Source of the DNA: a bacterium 1xD8-48
Lineage (GTDB): Bacteria > Bacillota > Clostridia > Lachnospirales > Lachnospiraceae
DNA: 64,000 nucleotides
Assembly: GCA_009917455.1 (NCBI GenBank)
Contig: QZDS01000002.1
Coordinates: 124,001-188,000, forward strand
Reading direction: 5' to 3'
Part shown: positions 62,646 through 64,000 of the stretch, piece by piece
How the letters are laid out: each line of letters opens with the position of its first letter
Position numbering within the stretch: the stretch's first letter is position 1
Translations under genes and position numbers: made by a program
Notes under the pieces: model-generated
Told to the model about the DNA's origin: nothing
Database searches by the model: none
What the model saw: the letters and a program-made list of their open reading frames with translations, nothing else

Positions 62646-64000
62646 ATGAAAAAGAAAATAATAGCGGTTATTCTGGCTTCGGCGATGCTGATGGCTTCTC
62701 TGAGCGCCTGTGGAAATTCAGGCGGCGGAAACGGCGGCGATAGCAGCGCTTCTTCGGGAAGCTCCGCTGCGGCAGAAGATACGGGGAGCGCAGATACGGA
62801 TGCGTCCGGCGACGCCGGAACAGAAGGCGGGGAAGTTACGCTTACCATCTGGGACTGGGACGAGGCCCACTTAAACCATATGACACAGTGGTATATGGAA
62901 AAACATCCCAATGTAAAGATTGAAACTCTGGTAGTGGCGGCTAATGACTATTTCCAGAAGTTCCAGAGCGCCGTTGCAAGCGGAAGCGGCGTGCCGGATA
63001 TTGTACTTTCCGAGATGGCATACAGAGGAAAGCTTTTTGATTTGGGCGTTCTGGAAGACCTTTCAAAAGACCCTTACAACGTAAAGGCTGAGGACATGTT
63101 TGATTTTGCCAACAGATTAGGAGCCGGCCCGAACGGCGAACTGTACGGCGTCGAGCAGCAGATTTGTCCCAGCGGATTTGCTTATCGCAGGGATTTGGCA
63201 AAAGAATATCTGGGAACTGACGACCCGGACGAAATTGCGGAGATGATTTCCACATGGGATAAGCTTTTTGAGGTTGGAAAGCAGGTAGTGGAAAAGAGCG
63301 GCGGAAAAGTGACCGTATTCCCGGGCATGACCGTTGTTTTGAAAGACCTTTTAAATAATAAGAATGTGAAGGATTATATTGACGGTGATAACATTGACCT
63401 GACAGGCCGTTATATGGACGTTCTGGAAACCGCAACTAAGTTTAACCAGGCAGGAATTTTGGGCAAACAGGAAGACTCCACACCGGCAATGGCAAACAGC
63501 TATGCGGCAGGCGAGGTTCTCTTTTATCCCTGCGCTCCCTGGAGCCTTAAGTGGGGCATTGCAACCAACGACCCGGACGGTTCCGGCAACTGGGGGCTGA
63601 CAAAAGCGCCTGAGGACGGATTTACATACGGCGGAACTTCCGTCAGCGTTTATTCCGGCAGCGAAAACAAAGACGCTGCATGGGAGTATATTAAGGAAGT
63701 ATATTGTACGGGTGAAGGCGTAGAGGAAGCTTACAGGCAGTTCGGATTTATGACAGGCTTCAAGGCTCCTTACGAGAGCAGCGATTCTTATTTCTTTACA
63801 GAAAAGGGACAGTATGACGATTTCTTTGGCGGACAGAATCTTGCGGATTATTTTATAAACGAGATTGCCATTACCACGCAGGGGCAGGTTCAGACTAAGC
63901 ATCAATCCAATGTGAATACAGCGTTAATGAATGTCGCCACCCAGATGACGGGAAATCCGTCCATGACAGCGGAAGAGGCTATGGAGGCATTCAAGACAGA
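62646..64000 (+). CDS. Sugar ABC transporter substrate-binding lipoprotein (runs off the window)
   Basis: The frame is open from ATG 62646 to the window end (451 codons, no stop). It has a lipoprotein signal (AVILASAMLMASLSAC, Cys22), a Gly/Ser/Asp-rich linker, then a family 1 solute-binding domain: VTLTIWDWDEAHLNHMTQWYMEKHPNVKIE, SGSGVPDIVLSEMAYRGKLFDLGVLEDLS, and a C-terminal region DAAWEYIKEVYCTGEG. A good GAAAGGAG site precedes it. Permease genes are expected just beyond the window. It is not a close relative of the binding protein at 10590. Confidence 0.9.
   Translation, partial: MKKKIIAVILASAMLMASLSACGNSGGGNGGDSSASSGSSAAAEDTGSADTDASGDAGTEGGEVTLTIWDWDEAHLNHMTQWYMEKHPNVKIETLVVAANDYFQKFQSAVASGSGVPDIVLSEMAYRGKLFDLGVLEDLSKDPYNVKAEDMFDFANRLGAGPNGELYGVEQQICPSGFAYRRDLAKEYLGTDDPDEIAEMISTWDKLFEVGKQVVEKSGGKVTVFPGMTVVLKDLLNNKNVKDYIDGDNIDLTGRYMDVLETATKFNQAGILGKQEDSTPAMANSYAAGEVLFYPCAPWSLKWGIATNDPDGSGNWGLTKAPEDGFTYGGTSVSVYSGSENKDAAWEYIKEVYCTGEGVEEAYRQFGFMTGFKAPYESSDSYFFTEKGQYDDFFGGQNLADYFINEIAITTQGQVQTKHQSNVNTALMNVATQMTGNPSMTAEEAMEAFKT

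Noticed and set aside
62390-62743. Forward 117-codon frame between the lipoprotein and the last binding-protein gene
   Set aside because: It starts at a GTG inside the previous stop region, crosses a terminator and overlaps the binding-protein gene; composition is not protein-like.
1-64000. CRISPR arrays, rRNA and tRNA genes
   Set aside because: No regularly spaced repeats and no tRNA or rRNA signature was noticed on reading; a tRNAscan or CRISPR finder run would settle it.

Overview
The window reads as chromosomal DNA from an anaerobic, low-to-mid GC Firmicute, most likely a gut Lachnospiraceae (Clostridium cluster XIVa). The evidence is the strong AGGAGG-type ribosome sites, FabK as the enoyl-ACP reductase, a FabT-like MarR regulator, a butyryl-CoA-dehydrogenase-type enzyme, many sugar ABC transporters and glycoside hydrolases, and small DUF3990/DUF3791 genes. 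No rRNA, tRNA or CRISPR array was seen. All names come from reading motifs; no database search was possible.

Layout. 0.5-5.8 kb: a three-gene operon (Cys-rich YkgJ-like protein, a 595-aa helical protein of unknown function, and a 988-aa primase-helicase-PLD protein) that looks like a TOTE-type conflict/defence locus, followed by a decayed gene. 6.2-8.4 kb: an acyl-CoA dehydrogenase divergent from a LysR regulator. 8.8-16.4 kb: a type I phosphodiesterase divergent from a sugar ABC transporter, a LacI regulator and a GH13_18 (sucrose-phosphorylase-like) enzyme. TGTAAA/TTTACA elements recur around the divergent promoters. 16.5-26.8 kb: mixed genes (P-loop kinase, TetR, orphan GlgB, GNAT, lipoprotein, DUF4091/GH123-like protein, alpha/beta hydrolase, AAA-ATPase with a PD-(D/E)XK domain).

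26.9-35.1 kb: a fatty-acid synthesis operon, acpP-fabK-fabD-fabG-fabF-fabZ-accDA-fabH-fabT. It is driven by a consensus promoter overlaid by three evenly spaced FabT-type palindromes. accD and accA are fused, and accB and accC are absent. 35.1-44 kb: a mosaic of active and decayed genes. It holds an MFS efflux gene behind a leader peptide with hairpins, candidate ADP-ribosyltransferase-fold (DUF3990) toxin-antitoxin pairs, a broken GH4 gene, a broken AraC gene, split mobilisation-gene fragments, an XRE/lipoprotein pair, and a 41-bp exact copy of part of the GH35 gene.

44-53.8 kb: a glycan-degradation locus (GH35, AraC regulator, DUF5107-TPR protein, GH2). 53.8-61 kb: a MITE-like element, a Bce-like ABC transporter with an OmpR-type regulator and a short-loop histidine kinase (with matching direct-repeat boxes upstream of both regulator and transporter), then an Agr-like GHKL kinase/LytTR pair. 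61.3-64 kb: a lipoprotein and the start of another sugar-binding lipoprotein that runs off the window.
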